Assembly: GCA_029465975.1 (NCBI GenBank)
Contig: CM055744.1
Location: 3,795,552-3,859,551 of the forward strand
Source of the DNA: Dallia pectoralis
Taxonomy: Eukaryota > Chordata > Actinopteri > Esociformes > Umbridae
Reading direction: 5' to 3'
DNA length: 64,000 nt
The position numbers were made by a program, and so were the translations under genes. Below the pieces are notes generated by a model that saw only the letters and a program-made list of their open reading frames with translations, searched no databases and was not told where the DNA came from. The first letter of the stretch is position 1. Each line of letters begins with the position of its first letter. Of the stretch, positions 23,466-35,802 are shown piece after piece.

Positions 23466-26072
23466 GTCAACAGATTGCTGGATGTTTGTTGATAGTATTA
23501 CAATCTATTGAACTTCTACAGATGGATATTGGGAAATGGATGTGTCCAAGCGAGGATTATTTCCCTTTTAAACCTAGCAATGGCATAAAGCGCTTTCAGG
23601 TATGAATCTGCAGTTATGGTAGATATTTAAAAGGCACGTAAAAAAATATATTGTATTGGTTGCTATCTATGAAAGTGGGGCCTTCCAAATTCTTCAGATG
23701 AGAATGCCATTTCTGGTAAGGGTGGCAACTAAAGTGAAACTACTTCTTGCTTGAGGGATGTCTCACCAATGCTCCTAAGTTTTTGTGTTTTTGTTCAAAT
23801 ATTCAGTGATGACGGTCTGCATGTCATATGGTTTTATATAAGCGCAAGGTCCATAGAGTTTAATAGATGTCCCCTAGTAAAATGCCATCTGGAGAGAAGC
23901 GAGAGACTGTGAATTAATCACCTGAGGAGTTGTCCCCCAGTATCCATTATGCGCCCGCCGCACATTCATAATCTGTAACCTCCTGAGCAGGCGGGAGGTA
24001 AACCTGCATCTCTACGGCCCCTTTGTCCCACTGATAAAGCCCCGAACCACCCTCAGCCTCTCTTTGTATGGAAGTGTGCCTGTGTGATTCCTGAGAGCAG
24101 ACACCAAAAGGAGGACAGTTAATGGATGACCCAGGGCCTACAGGCAAATGAATAGTCCAACCAGAGATGGGAGGGGGAAAGGAGAAGAAGATGCCACTCT
24201 GTCGGGTATTGTATTTCAACAGTGCCAGCAGCTAGAGATTTATGACGGGCTGTTAGAAGCACATAGATAAATGATAGCTGGCCCCTGTATCTGGGACATA
24301 CTTGTTCGGCTTGCTCACATGTGGCAGGGAAAACAGGAGGAACCGAGCGGCTCTGCTAATATGGAGGAGATTCATCTTCTAACCTGTGGTTTTGCTTTAG
24401 AGTCGCTGTCTGGATTCAGGTTCTCTCGCTGCTTCGCCATCCACCACACAATCCATCTAAATCAGATTTTAGGTAAACAAGTGTCATCGCAAATATCACA
24501 GATGCCGTGAAGTATCCCGCGTTTTCTCATGAATGACTCTGCCATAAAACCAATCCCATACTCGGAGATCCTAAGGGACTTTCATTCATAATTAGAAATA
24601 TAGATTGCAGCACCTTCTTTTACCAAATGTGGACATGTCTTATGTTACGTACGTTTAAATGTTGGTGTGCATTCCTTTTAACACAATCGCAACTCAGTGT
24701 GATCTTAGATTTGTAACTCAAATACAATTTTGTTTAAACCAATGTTATGTGTGGATTTAGTGGAAGCATCAGTGGAACTATCACAATGCACTTTTGCCAA
24801 AGTATTTATTTTGAATTTGGAATTCAATATTAGCCCCTATTACATGTCAACTGCCCTTCGATGCTGCCAAATGCACTTTCTGAAGTTGGTTCATTTGGCC
24901 AATACGCAAACAGGACAGGAAAACGAAAGAAGGCCTCCAACCCATTTTGTAGATTCCCCATTCACCTTTGCTGCTATGTTGAATTCCCTCACCATCGTCC
25001 ACAACATTTCCATAACTTGTGATCCAGGGAGAAATATAATTTCTGTATGCGTTTGACATGTTTGCCTTTAACACAGGAATACATTGCAGCTTAATTTGAA
25101 TTCCTTGCTTTGTTAGAGAACTGAACGGCAGGACTGTTACGTCACATGGGCAATAGTTAACAGTTAATCTGTCAGTATTTATTTAGTTATTTCCAGATCT
25201 GCTGGCGAAGGATTTCTATTGTGTTCGCCGTTTTGCAAGGTTGAAAGGATCTGGTAACCCTATTCTGGTACCCTATTATAAGTAATTTTAGGGATTTGAA
25301 TCATTCAAATAACAGAATTTAATGTCAATACTTATTGTATCAACTTTCAACTTTTTTTATCAATTTCATCTTACAGTTTGTTTTAACTAATAATTAGATG
25401 ATTTACATTTGTATTTAAATAAAACACAACAGCTGTCCCTTCACTATGTATAACCATGCCTTTATCTTCTCTCTGCACATACCCAGTTCCTCTCTCTTGA
25501 TCAGCACCTATTCCCATAACATGTCTGACTTTCCTACACCACATCAGGGATTGTATTGCTTCCAGAACGGCTGCTTCTTTATAATATAATTAGGCTAAGT
25601 GAACACGGATTGGTTAACACGGGACATAATTCTAAAATGTCTTCATGATGATTAAAGAAAAATTATACGTATAGATTTAATACAGAGAATCCCCAAAATG
25701 CCTTGATGAGAAGTCTATTCTGTTTCCTATGGGTCATGTCAAATTTCTGTTGCTACGCTCTTCACCCTCACTTTCACTCCCTTGCTGTTAGTCGGCGTGG
25801 TTGTATGTAATGTGAAATCACTTTTGACCCTCTGTAGGAAGACAGTATAAAAACTGTAAGACTTTTCGGAGGTTGAATAAGTCTACAGAGTGTTATTGGG
25901 ACCTCCGCTATCAGATCAGTGTAATAAACCTTAAACCACCATACAGGTTGGGCCAATATTGGATTGAGAGCTAGGTTTAGCGCAAATGATATGCCAGTGT
26001 CTGAGGTATCTGAGAAATATTGTCTGGTATCGGAGACATATTTTTGTTTTCAAAGGTAAAAAACCCAGCAAC
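23466..26072. other. Non-coding, nothing recognised
   Basis: Mixed-composition unique sequence. 23940-24530 is more GC-rich and could hold conserved elements, but no reading frame there looks like a known protein and no exon boundaries are convincing. Confidence 0.5.
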
Positions 26073-26742
26073 TGTCAACAACCCTGCCCCCTTCCACCGA
26101 AATTCCACTGTCGTCGACGACGCATGGTCTTCGGCGTTCATCATTCATTCTAGCCATCTCCGTTTCTATGTTAATCACATCATCACACACACCTGGTGTC
26201 CATCCCCTCATTAGGATAGTCTATATAAGTTCCCTCTGTGTGTGGTGTCTATGTGTGGTATTGTTACACACCTGGTGTCCATCCCCTCATTAGGATAGTC
26301 TATATAGGTTCCCTCTGTGTGTGGTGTCTATGTGTGGTATTGTTACACACCTGGTGTCCATCCCCTCATTAGGATAGTCTATATAGGTTCCCTCTGTGTG
26401 TGGTGTCTATGTGTGGTATTGTTACACACCTGGTGTCCATCCCCTCATTAGGATAGTCTATTTAAGTTCCCTCTGTGTGTGGTGTCTATGTGTGGTATTG
26501 TTTCATGTAATTCGTACTGTTGTTAATGAGAGGTAGAGAGATAGCGTCTCTCTGTTACACTTTACTGCGCTGTGTTGCACCTTTTTTTTGTTAGTGTACT
26601 TCTGAGTAACTGTTCATTCTGTTTAAAAGTTTGTTCCATTATATGTTTGCTGGTGAACTGTGCCTCAAAAATTAAACTCCACAAACGCTATTTTCCTGCG
26701 CCTGGCTTCCATTTCCTTATGTACCCTCTCCCAGTCGTGACA
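26073..26742 (+). mobile_element. Solo LTR with an expanded promoter region
   Basis: Starts TGTCAACAACCCTG and ends CAGTCGTGACA (TG...CA). The flanks GCAAC (26068-26072) and GCTAC (26743-26747) match at four of five positions, fitting an old 5-bp target duplication. The 5' part (26085-26190) resembles a common fish/salmonid gypsy LTR. The middle carries four 79-bp tandem copies, each with a TATA-like TCTATATA or close variant, and the 3' part has the U5-like CCTGGCTTCCATTTCC. No internal retroelement sequence is present. Confidence 0.72.
26191..26506 (+). repeat. 79-bp tandem repeat, four copies, in an LTR
   Basis: Units begin with ACCTGGTGTCCATCCCCTCA at 26191, 26270, 26349 and 26428. They are nearly identical, differing at TATATAAG/TATATAGG and TATTTAAG. 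Each includes a TATA-like box followed by TTCCCTCTGTGTGTGG, so a single promoter segment appears to have been multiplied. Confidence 0.95.
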
Positions 26743-29700
26743 GCTACAGACAATTATGTTTAATTCATGTGTTTCCGTTCTCCATACTACACAAATACAC
26801 CTGCCGGACCTTCATATTGTAAAATAAAACTTTTACTTTTTGACTTTTACACAGGTTACTCAATAACTTAAAGTAAAACTGAAACAAATAGTTAACCTTC
26901 TGTGTTGTCTTACCCTTTATTTGTATTTTTGTATATTCTTGAACACTATGCCCGATAAATTATTTCTACAATAGCAAAAAAGTTGTGTGTAGACTTTTAT
27001 ATCCACTGTACATCTGTTTTTGCCAAGTGTTTGGCAAGAAGCTAGAGTTTATATTGTTTTGATGCTTTTCACAGTGAAAATCCTATTCATAAATTGCCCT
27101 GGCTAATCGGATTTTACAGATAGAACAGTAAACAAATATTAGATTTTGTATCATTCGCCAGCTGTAGTCAACATTTATTTCAATAAGTCTTATCCAATGA
27201 CAATGCTTATTTTGACCACCTGGTTGTAGAATATTCAGAGACCACCATTGTGTCAATCCACCATGAGTGCATACATTGATTAGGATTATTTGTATATTTG
27301 TTTTATCTTTCAGTCTGTCAGGCTGTGTAAAATATTCCGGAATATTAAAATGACGTTTGACATGTGATTTTTCAGGGTTATGCAGATGTCAACCCGTTCC
27401 AAGCAATTCTACTGGACATTCATAAAATAACGTTCGGTCAAAGATCAACGTTTAGCTGCCCTCAATATTCCAAAGATGTCGCAAGTGGATTGCTGTGAAT
27501 CTTAGATGTTCAATGATATATGATTGCGTAAGTGAGAAATACCTTGTTGAATACTGACAAGATCGCTATGGGATTGAGGGATGAAAGAAAGTGATAACAT
27601 GTAATATGCTGCTAAGCTAATATTGCTGCATTGCTACATTTTCCAACTCTGGGGATTGACACTTAAGATATCGCCATGAGACAATCACGTTTTGGTGGTC
27701 TGAAACAATGACTAATGGATCTGTGTCTGGATAGTTTTGTGCCTGAATAAAAACGAAACGGATTATAATATCAGTTTGATTTTTCAAATTATATAATAAA
27801 ACCAACATTGAAAGCGCCAGCTACAACTATTTAACAATGTTCCAATCTTAGCCGTATTATTCCACTCAATATGGTTGTTCCAGTATGTCTTTGGGTTATA
27901 GCTTTAGTATGAAAGGCGCCAACAACTGCAGTAGGAAATCGTCTGTCAAATATGTGTGGATCTGAGAATTTACACATAAACTTGCGTATTAATGATAATG
28001 TCTGAAATGTAATCCTCAAAACTGATATGGATTTGTGGCCAGACATGGTTGCATACTGAAAACTATATACAATGCTGTCCTAGAAACATGTAAACTACAG
28101 TATAAAGGTTTGGGGGCACATAGTTGTTTTTAAAAGAAAAGCACATTTTTCGTCTACCCAAGTGCCTCGTCTATACATTTTTTAAAGTACGTTTGTCATC
28201 TTTATTTAAATGGCACATCTGGCTCATGTGGTGTGCACTCATCATCATATTAACATATAAAAATCCTATTTTGTAAAGGTTTGGACAAAACATAAAACCT
28301 CTGTGGGAAAAATGAATGAGACTGGGGGGGCTAAACAAAGAGTGCTAACACACAAAAAGCCACCATTGCTGCAGTGGTCACATACATCTTTGGATACGGA
28401 CCATGAATAAAATCACTGACACGTTTTCAGCTAAGTGAACTAGACGGATCCCTCCGTTATGGACTGTTGGGATCCGGTGAAGCCAGACTGAAGTCTAGTG
28501 AGGCTTAGTGTTTGCCACTGAGGCCTTATCAATTACAAGTTCTAGCAAAAAATAACCATATATAAACAAATACTTATCTAATCCACCAAGGGCTCGAACA
28601 TATCAAATATCTGATTGGTTAAGAAGCTGTCCTCCGTATTTACCAGGAGAAGCTATTTAATAGGTGACGGGTTTGCCTCAGAGCATTCATTGCTGGGGTT
28701 TCTGATCTGGCTATACATCAGGCTATCTTTCTCTAACTTATCTGACTTCCTGTAATATTCCTATTACAGGTGTTATCTGACATGCAGCTTATAGCATTTG
28801 TTTGCAAACTTGCATTGAAACCTCAGGTTTTGCGAAGCCTCAATATAACTCTCCTATCGCCTAGGCTACATGTGACATTTATACAATTGCCTTTAGACCC
28901 GGAATAAGAAATGGCTTGCCCTCTACATGTGGGGTTTAACAAGGTCCTGTGGGTGGTAGAGTACAGTAAGTTATCTGAAATCACTAGATACTAGATGCAC
29001 GCATCAGAACCATGTGCAAGGCTTATCTACTAATTGAGCAAATTTGCATAAGCTCATGTCTCTACACGGCTGAAAAAATTGAGCCTGGCTGCATTTTATT
29101 TAGTTAGACATAACCCCCAACATCTCATTCCTTCGCTACTGCCCTCTGCTGGTTACAATATCCCCACAGATTTGCTCAGTGGACGGGAAGTCTACTCTGA
29201 ATCTACTAATTAAAGTTTGATTAGGTTCCACTAATCAAACTCTCTCCGATTCCTCGACGATGTGCAAAGTCAATTAAGTCGTATCTGCGGATTTTATTTT
29301 TCTCATTACATTTTTCCCCCTTTTAGTTTAAGCAAGTATTGAGTGCATTGAGTCTGGCTTTAATCAAGTGGAAACCACCAAAGCCCTCTGACTCTGCGTA
29401 CGGCAATCTCACTGAGCCCCCTCAGCCTATTGCTGCGAGCCCAGCTTCATCAGACTTATGCGCAGTGTGTCATATCTACATTACAGCTGATGGAGATAGC
29501 AGCGACTCCATGGAAATAACCTCTGTGTGACTAATGAACGAGGTGAAGCAGAAGCCACAACCATCCACTCCCGCTGGTGGCCGAACGGAGAAACGGGGGG
29601 GAGGGGGAAAGACTCCTAGCCGCCGGTTGAAAGCACACTAATATCTTAAATGATGACTGGATGTAGCCTTTATGCATGATTTATGGCTTCTGAAAACCAG

Positions 29701-30290
29701 CATCTGTGGAGGGAGACAGGCTGTCAGCTGTCTGGAGATGAAAGTGTGGGATAGGATTGGCTCGTGGAGCCTTGATGAGATGCCACCGTATCTCCAAGCT
29801 CCGGGACGAAGTGGAGAGGGTGGGGGAATCTGAAACAGCTGTCGTGGGGTGCTCCAGCCACCGTCGTCCCATGCCTCTGTGATAAGGCTTCGCAGGACAA
29901 CCGCTGGTAACTCAACACACCATTGGCCGCTTTTACGCAGAGCGTTTTGAGGTGCTCTCTTTAAAAAAGGTCGAAAGACCACAGCACTCTGAGTGGAATT
30001 TGCATTGTGTGCTTTCAATGTGCCTCTGGACATTGGGCAACAGGAATACGGACGATACTATAGGATAATCTGTGTGTATATACTGTGGTCCTCCTATTAT
30101 GGGATATTATTGTAGTCCAAGTTGCTGGTGTCATCCTGCTCAACTGAGCCGTTTGCATCTCAGCTCAGTCCACAGAGGAGAGTGAGGGGGAAGTGTACTC
30201 TGGCTCTGCCCTACATTTCTCCCCTTGAATCTCATTGGATTGCAAATGCAGAGGCAGTCGCATTACATTATTGAGATGTGTGTACAGTGC
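26743..30290. other. Non-coding, nothing recognised
   Basis: Long unique stretch. Possible conserved segments around 28600-28900 and 29050-29540, judged only from balanced composition and lack of repeats. The minus-strand frame 29638-30033 (131 codons) overlaps others and matches no family I know. Confidence 0.5.
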
Positions 30291-30292
30291 AC

Positions 30293-30390
30293 AGACAAAC
30301 ACACACACACACATATACACACACTCATATACACACACATGCGCACACACAAACACACACGCACACGCACGCACACTCACACACAAACAG
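30293..30390. repeat. Interrupted (CA)n tract
   Basis: Almost 100 bp of CA-rich repeat with ATAT, GCGC and CTCA interruptions, followed by a C/T-rich tract (30408-30480). Confidence 0.95.
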
Positions 30391-30617
30391 GAAAACGTGC
30401 TCCACCGTCCACCGTCCCCTCCCCTCCCTCCCCTATGTCCCTCCCCTCCCGCCTCCCCCTTACTCTCCCACATTCTCATTCCGTTGAGCCGGGTGTGTTC
30501 ATCTCCCAGACAGTCCCTAGGACTGCACGGATGATTGAGGGGAGGGGGGTAATGCTCCGGCAATGTGGACCGACCCAGGAGAGGCTCTGTTGAAAGCCCC
30601 TCTCAGAGGGACGGAGA

Positions 30618-30652
30618 AATGTGTGTGTGCGTGTGTGTGTGTGTGTGCGCAC
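30618..30652. repeat. (TG)n tract
   Basis: TG repeats with a CG and a CGC interruption, of opposite sense to the CA tracts on either side. Confidence 0.95.
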
Positions 30653-30796
30653 CCATGTCTCAGCTGTTCAAAGAGAATTGATAAACTAACATCCTCAGGC
30701 CTCAACAAACAGAGTGTCTGTGTGGTCCAGGCTTGGGTGCCTCTTCCTCACTGGGTAAGTTAAACATGCCAGTCACACCATTTGGGGACTGTGCTC

Positions 30797-30846
30797 TCAC
30801 ACACACACACACGCGCACACACACACACACACACACGTACACACAC
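30797..30846. repeat. (CA)n tract with CG interruptions
   Basis: About 50 bp of CA repeat with CGCG and CGTA interruptions. Confidence 0.95.
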
Positions 30847-31180
30847 TCTCGCTCCGTCGCACTTTTTCTCTCTCCTCTCATCAGTATGGACCGTGGACAG
30901 GCTCAGAAGAGAGGAATTCTGTTTGTTTTGCTTTTTCATCAGTGTCCTCTCCAAATAGTCTCACGGGGGATGTAGCGGGTGAAGCAAGGAGCCCAAAGAC
31001 GACAGCCCGCAAAAAGTCAAACTAGAGCATTTCATCATAGATGACGCTCTGTTTATTACCCCTGGAATGTTCCAAGGGGTAAGCGTGCACTTATGATGCG
31101 AACGAAGCGTCTTCCGAAAACCGTGCTAATTTGTTGTGTAGATAAATATGACACATTAGTTACTGCTTTAATGACGCAGT

Positions 31181-31345
31181 CAGTGTTCCATGAGAGCACA
31201 CTTTCATAACTAACGGGAAAAATAAGAACGCCTGTTTTCTCCTCGTTTAGTGTTCCATGAGAGCACACTTTCATAACTAACGGGAAAAATAAGAACGCCT
31301 GTTTTCTCCTCGTTTAGTGTTCCATGAGAGAACACTGTCATAACT
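31181..31345 (+). repeat. 67-bp tandem repeat, about 2.5 copies
   Basis: GTGTTCCATGAGAG starts at 31183, 31250 and 31317. The first two units appear identical; the third is partial and diverged (GAACACTGTCATAACTAG). Confidence 0.95.
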
Positions 31346-32040
31346 AGTACCGAAATAGTCCTCATCTTCTCAACGATCACTAACAGAAAATGTTGAATAG
31401 CCCATGAATCTCCAGTCAGGCAGGTTAAAGCTTGAATAGTTTTTCATGTTAATAGACAGAGCTTTGAATACATGGATGATATCCATATTACGAAGGCTAT
31501 ACAGTATGTGTTTAAATGTACATTGTTCATAAACATGTGAGGAAATCAAATTGATTTTCTGGGATCCGATGCGGTGTGACTGTCGAAATAAGGTCATGAA
31601 CAATTTGAAAGCAATATTCTTTAATAATAAATATATTGTGTAACGACCGGAGATAGTATTTTTTGCTCTTGTCTATCTGTAGAGATCTGCTGCTCACAGC
31701 CTGTATCTTTCTGTCTGAAAATTGGTCCTCAGACATCTTCCTGGATCTATTGTCATTCTGTTTTTTATCTCCTCAGACTCTATGAGAAACACATTTCTCA
31801 CCACGGTGTGATCTCCTTTGTGCGATACAAAAAATTAAAACATGATTAAACCATTACTACCATTATCTCACGTTCAATAACAGTCCCATTTACGCTTTCA
31901 GAAATCAGCTGGAAGCAATGAAGAAAGACCGTCTGTAACTGAAAGTCTGAGTGCTTGGAAGTGTTCGTTTGCCACTGCCGTGATCATGAGAGGTTGATAG
32001 GGTTGGATGAGGACAGATGAGCCTTTAGGCTTCTCCCTAT
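31346..32040. other. Non-coding, nothing recognised
   Basis: No gene or transposon seen between two tandem repeats. Confidence 0.5.
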
Positions 32041-32565
32041 ACCTGAATGGGACACTCATCACCGTCGTATTGATAATCCCAACCGATATAGGTGATACAT
32101 CTGTAACATCTCCCTCTACCTGAATGGGACACTCATCACCGTCGTATTGATAATCCCAACCGATATAGGTGATACATCTGAAACCTCTCCTCTACCTGAA
32201 TGGGACACTCATCACCGTCGTATTGATAATCCCAACCGATATAGGTGATACATCTGAAACCTCTCCTCTACCTGAATGGAACACTCATCTCCGTCATATT
32301 AATAATCCCAACCGATATAGGTGATACATCTGAAACCTCTCCTCTACCTGAATGGGACACTCATCACCGTCGTATTGATAATCCCAACCGATATAGGTGA
32401 TACATCTGTAACATCTCCCTCTACCTGAATGGAACACTCATCTCCGTCATATTAATAATCCCAACCGATATAGGTGATACATCTGAAACCTCTCCTCTAC
32501 CTGAATGGGACACTCATCACCGTCGTATTGATAATCCCAACCGATATAGGTGATACATCTGAACG
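32041..32565 (+). repeat. 76/77-bp tandem repeat, seven copies
   Basis: ACCTGAATGG starts at 32041, 32118, 32194, 32270, 32346, 32423 and 32499. Two unit types occur: type X with GGGACACTCATCACCGTCG and type Y with GGAACACTCATCTCCGTCA. The order is X X X Y X Y X. The 77-bp units carry CTGTAACATCTCC and the 76-bp units CTGAAACCTCTCC. Confidence 0.95.
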
Positions 32566-35500
32566 CTCACTCTAACCATTTGGATGCAGGTAACGAGGTG
32601 CATTAGGAAACTGAGAAATGATTGCCTCTGCCTCCATTTTTATGATGATTAGAACACGCTACGCTTGTCACATGGCTAGCTTTGTCACGTAGTACCTCTC
32701 TGCTCCAACTTCTGCTGGTTATTTTACAGTGTTATTTCATCTGTAAGAAACTGTATGCAGGGAAACAGAGACGGGAAATGTGATCTCTGGGAATGGACAG
32801 TGCAATGACTGCTTAGTGTTGCTGGTTTACAGCCGGCTAACTCTCTGGCAATATGTACAAAAATGTCCATCTGAATCTCTGAATAACACCGGCAATCTGA
32901 TGTGTGTCTACATCTAGGACTGTAGGAAACAGAAAAGACTGAGGATAGGCGTTTTTGAAGGACATAAACAATAAAACAGACATCCTATAAGAAACGATCA
33001 ATGCAAACCGTGTTGCAGGGCAGCGGGGCGCGGCCACTCAGGGGAAATCTCCGATGGGGAACCATTTCACTTGTCGCGCTGATCATTTAACCCTGAAGCA
33101 AAGTTGCTCGTTTTTGACGCAGAATCCTAGCGAATTTACAGTGCCCAACAGAATTATGGGGAGCCTAGGTTAATATCAACCAAAAGGCTAAAAGCGTCAT
33201 TGCAGTTCATGTTATATTAAAAAGCTATGAACAGTTTTAACCTAAATGTTAGAATCGTACGATAAAGCTTATAAACCAACAATATAGTTCTTATTTCCGT
33301 AGGTCGCCAAATGCTGCTTGGGAGAAAATACTGAACAAACGCTAAGTGATTTTTATTCATTTTCCTTACATGTATCCGGAGTGATAGTTTAACTGCAGAT
33401 GTCTCACAACATGACCTATAAGCCTTCTAAAGCCTCGCCTGAAAGGAAGTGTCAGGAGCTGTGATTTGCCCTAAAAAGCTGCTCTTCCTTTTGAAGACCC
33501 AGATGCGAGGTTAGTCGCTGCTTCTTGAATGCACAGAAGGTTCCAACGTGACTCTGGTCTGCCCAGCCAGTAACACGTAGTCTGTGAGCGTCACGCCATG
33601 ACTAAATGTCATTTCGTTTCTGTAGCCTTGAATGTTTAATATGGAGGGATGCCTTTTGTCCTCTCAGTAAGTGCAGTGTAATGAACTGTGTGGAACGCAA
33701 TTTGGCACAACCCTTTTTGTCCTCACCTTCAATGGCAAATGTTTGAATCTAAAGAGAAGATTTTTAAAAATTGAGAAATTCTTGCTAAAACTCCTACGCC
33801 ATTTCTATAGCCATTCACGGACTTCTTTATTCTCGATTCAGGAACATTTGAACACAATGACACTGCTATCTCTTTGAACTTCAGGAAATTATTATTGAGA
33901 GGTTTGCCTTCCTGTGGAGTGGATTTTCTATTTCATTATCTTTGCTCATACTTCTAGCGAGGGCAGGGGAAATAATGCAATAACATTGTCTGATTTGTCT
34001 GGATTCCAGTATCTGTAAGGGGGATTATGCTAAAGAGATATAGTTTGGACAGAAAGAGGTACCGGCTTAATGACAGAAACTCTTAACTATACGTCTGGAC
34101 ATGTGCCAATCTAGCCTGTCCATTACTCGGTTAATAGTACAGATAATCCACCATTGTCCTAATTCATTTAATCATTTAACGTTCCATTTCCACAGAAATA
34201 CGTAGGCCGATTCCCCCAAAACAGCCAACGTCTTTAACTGAAACATTTGCCCCAGCCACGAAATGCAACACATGATTTATTTTCTGGAATAACTGGACCA
34301 GCACATAATTCACACTTACTCCCTTTTCCTCGTTTCAAATGATTGATTGGTTGTGCTACATTCTATTTTTGATGTGTGTATTTGAAGTGAAGCCAGGCTA
34401 CTAAGTGGTGTGTTAAGCGTAGGTTTGGCGAATGTGTAAGTCATTCTGATCTGTAGGCATGCATCTGCTTCCTCTGTGGGCTTTTAGTGTTCAGATACCG
34501 TGGGTCTGCAGGGAGCTGCTTAAATCACCCCAGAGAAAGTTGCTTTTAGGAATGTGTGCAGATGAATAGTGCAGCGGAAGGAGAATGGAACTGAGGAGGG
34601 AGTTATTTGAGTTTCTAGGTCAGTAATGCATGACCCCTGTTTTACACTCTGATATGTTTACTGGGTCTTCTTACATACTGGTACAGTAATCAATAATAAT
34701 CCACAGTTATACAGCGTAATGAGTTACTTCGCTGCCCTCCAGTGGATAAGATAAGTACTTCAGGTGCATCACTGTGACTGCTACTACTAGCACTTCCACT
34801 CCAGCCTGCAATTCTCCGGACGCCACTGGCCCAGGTTATATAACTGTGTTGACAGGATACCAGGACGGCACCCGTATATGTTTACTCTAAGCTATCATCA
34901 CACATGTTTGTTTAATTTGGTGTCCCTACAGCACTCAATAAATTACATCCAATGTAATTATGAACGCTAACTAATTAAGGAACCAATTACATGTCCATGC
35001 AATTCAAGATAATGCAACCAAAATAAGAGGGAAAACCCTGATGTTTTTATCGGAAACCGATTTTTAAGATCCAGGAGTGGGTATGGATTCGTATAAAGCA
35101 AAAGCAGATGTTTTTTAGTTTTTTGCCTTTCCAACCCGAATCTGGAGAAATACATGGCAGTGACCGACCGCCTATGAGAATGAGATTATGTGTGGAGAGG
35201 AAGAGACGGTCCAGGGTTGAGAGGTTCATTATGTTGACTGTCTTCATGAAGAGTGGATAAGTCTTGAGGTCACACACCACCCCCGCTGCAGCCTGCAGCA
35301 CAGCCTGACTGAAAGGGCCAGGGAGAAGTCATTGTCTGAGAGGGAGGGACAGAGGGGCGCTGTGGCTGCTGCAGCCAGCAGGGGGCGATGTTGTCTCTCC
35401 AGACACCCACAGCAAGTCTGCACCCGTCTGCAATCTCTTCACTGGCTGCTCCTGTGCTGGAGCTTCTACAATTGAGCCCTGGATCTGAAACAGCACTGAA

Positions 35501-35770
35501 ATGTATCAGTGAGAGACCAGCTTTATTTTCTTTAAGTTTGTTTGTTCTAAATTGACTTTGAAATTACATTGAAGCCTTGAAGTTTCAAATCGGCCTGCTG
35601 TTTAGTAACTGACTGAAGTTGAAATATATTTGCTGACTCTGGACTTAGAACAGAGAAACTCAAGGAGAATGTATATTGGTCAGTTTAACCATATCATTTA
35701 TACCTCTAAATTTAGCAAAATCATCTTGAACATTGATTATACGCTTTTTTATTTAATGAGTGAGGTTGCT
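32566..35770. other. Non-coding, nothing recognised
   Basis: Unique sequence without credible exon, RNA gene or transposon. A GC-richer block at 35270-35480 could be regulatory, but nothing specific is seen. Confidence 0.5.
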
Positions 35771-35771
35771 G

Positions 35772-35772
<1 letters not shown>

Positions 35773-35800
<28 letters not shown>
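35773..35800. repeat. (CA)n microsatellite
   Basis: About fourteen uninterrupted AC/CA dinucleotides. Confidence 0.95.

Positions 35801-35802
<2 letters not shown>

Noticed and set aside
29638..30033. 131-codon minus-strand frame as an exon or gene
   Set aside because: No domain, overlapping frames in other phases, and no convincing splice sites or start context.
30165..30593. His/Thr- or Cys/Val-rich small proteins around 30.2-30.6 kb
   Set aside because: They are translations of CA/TG microsatellites and a C/T-rich tract, open in several frames at once.
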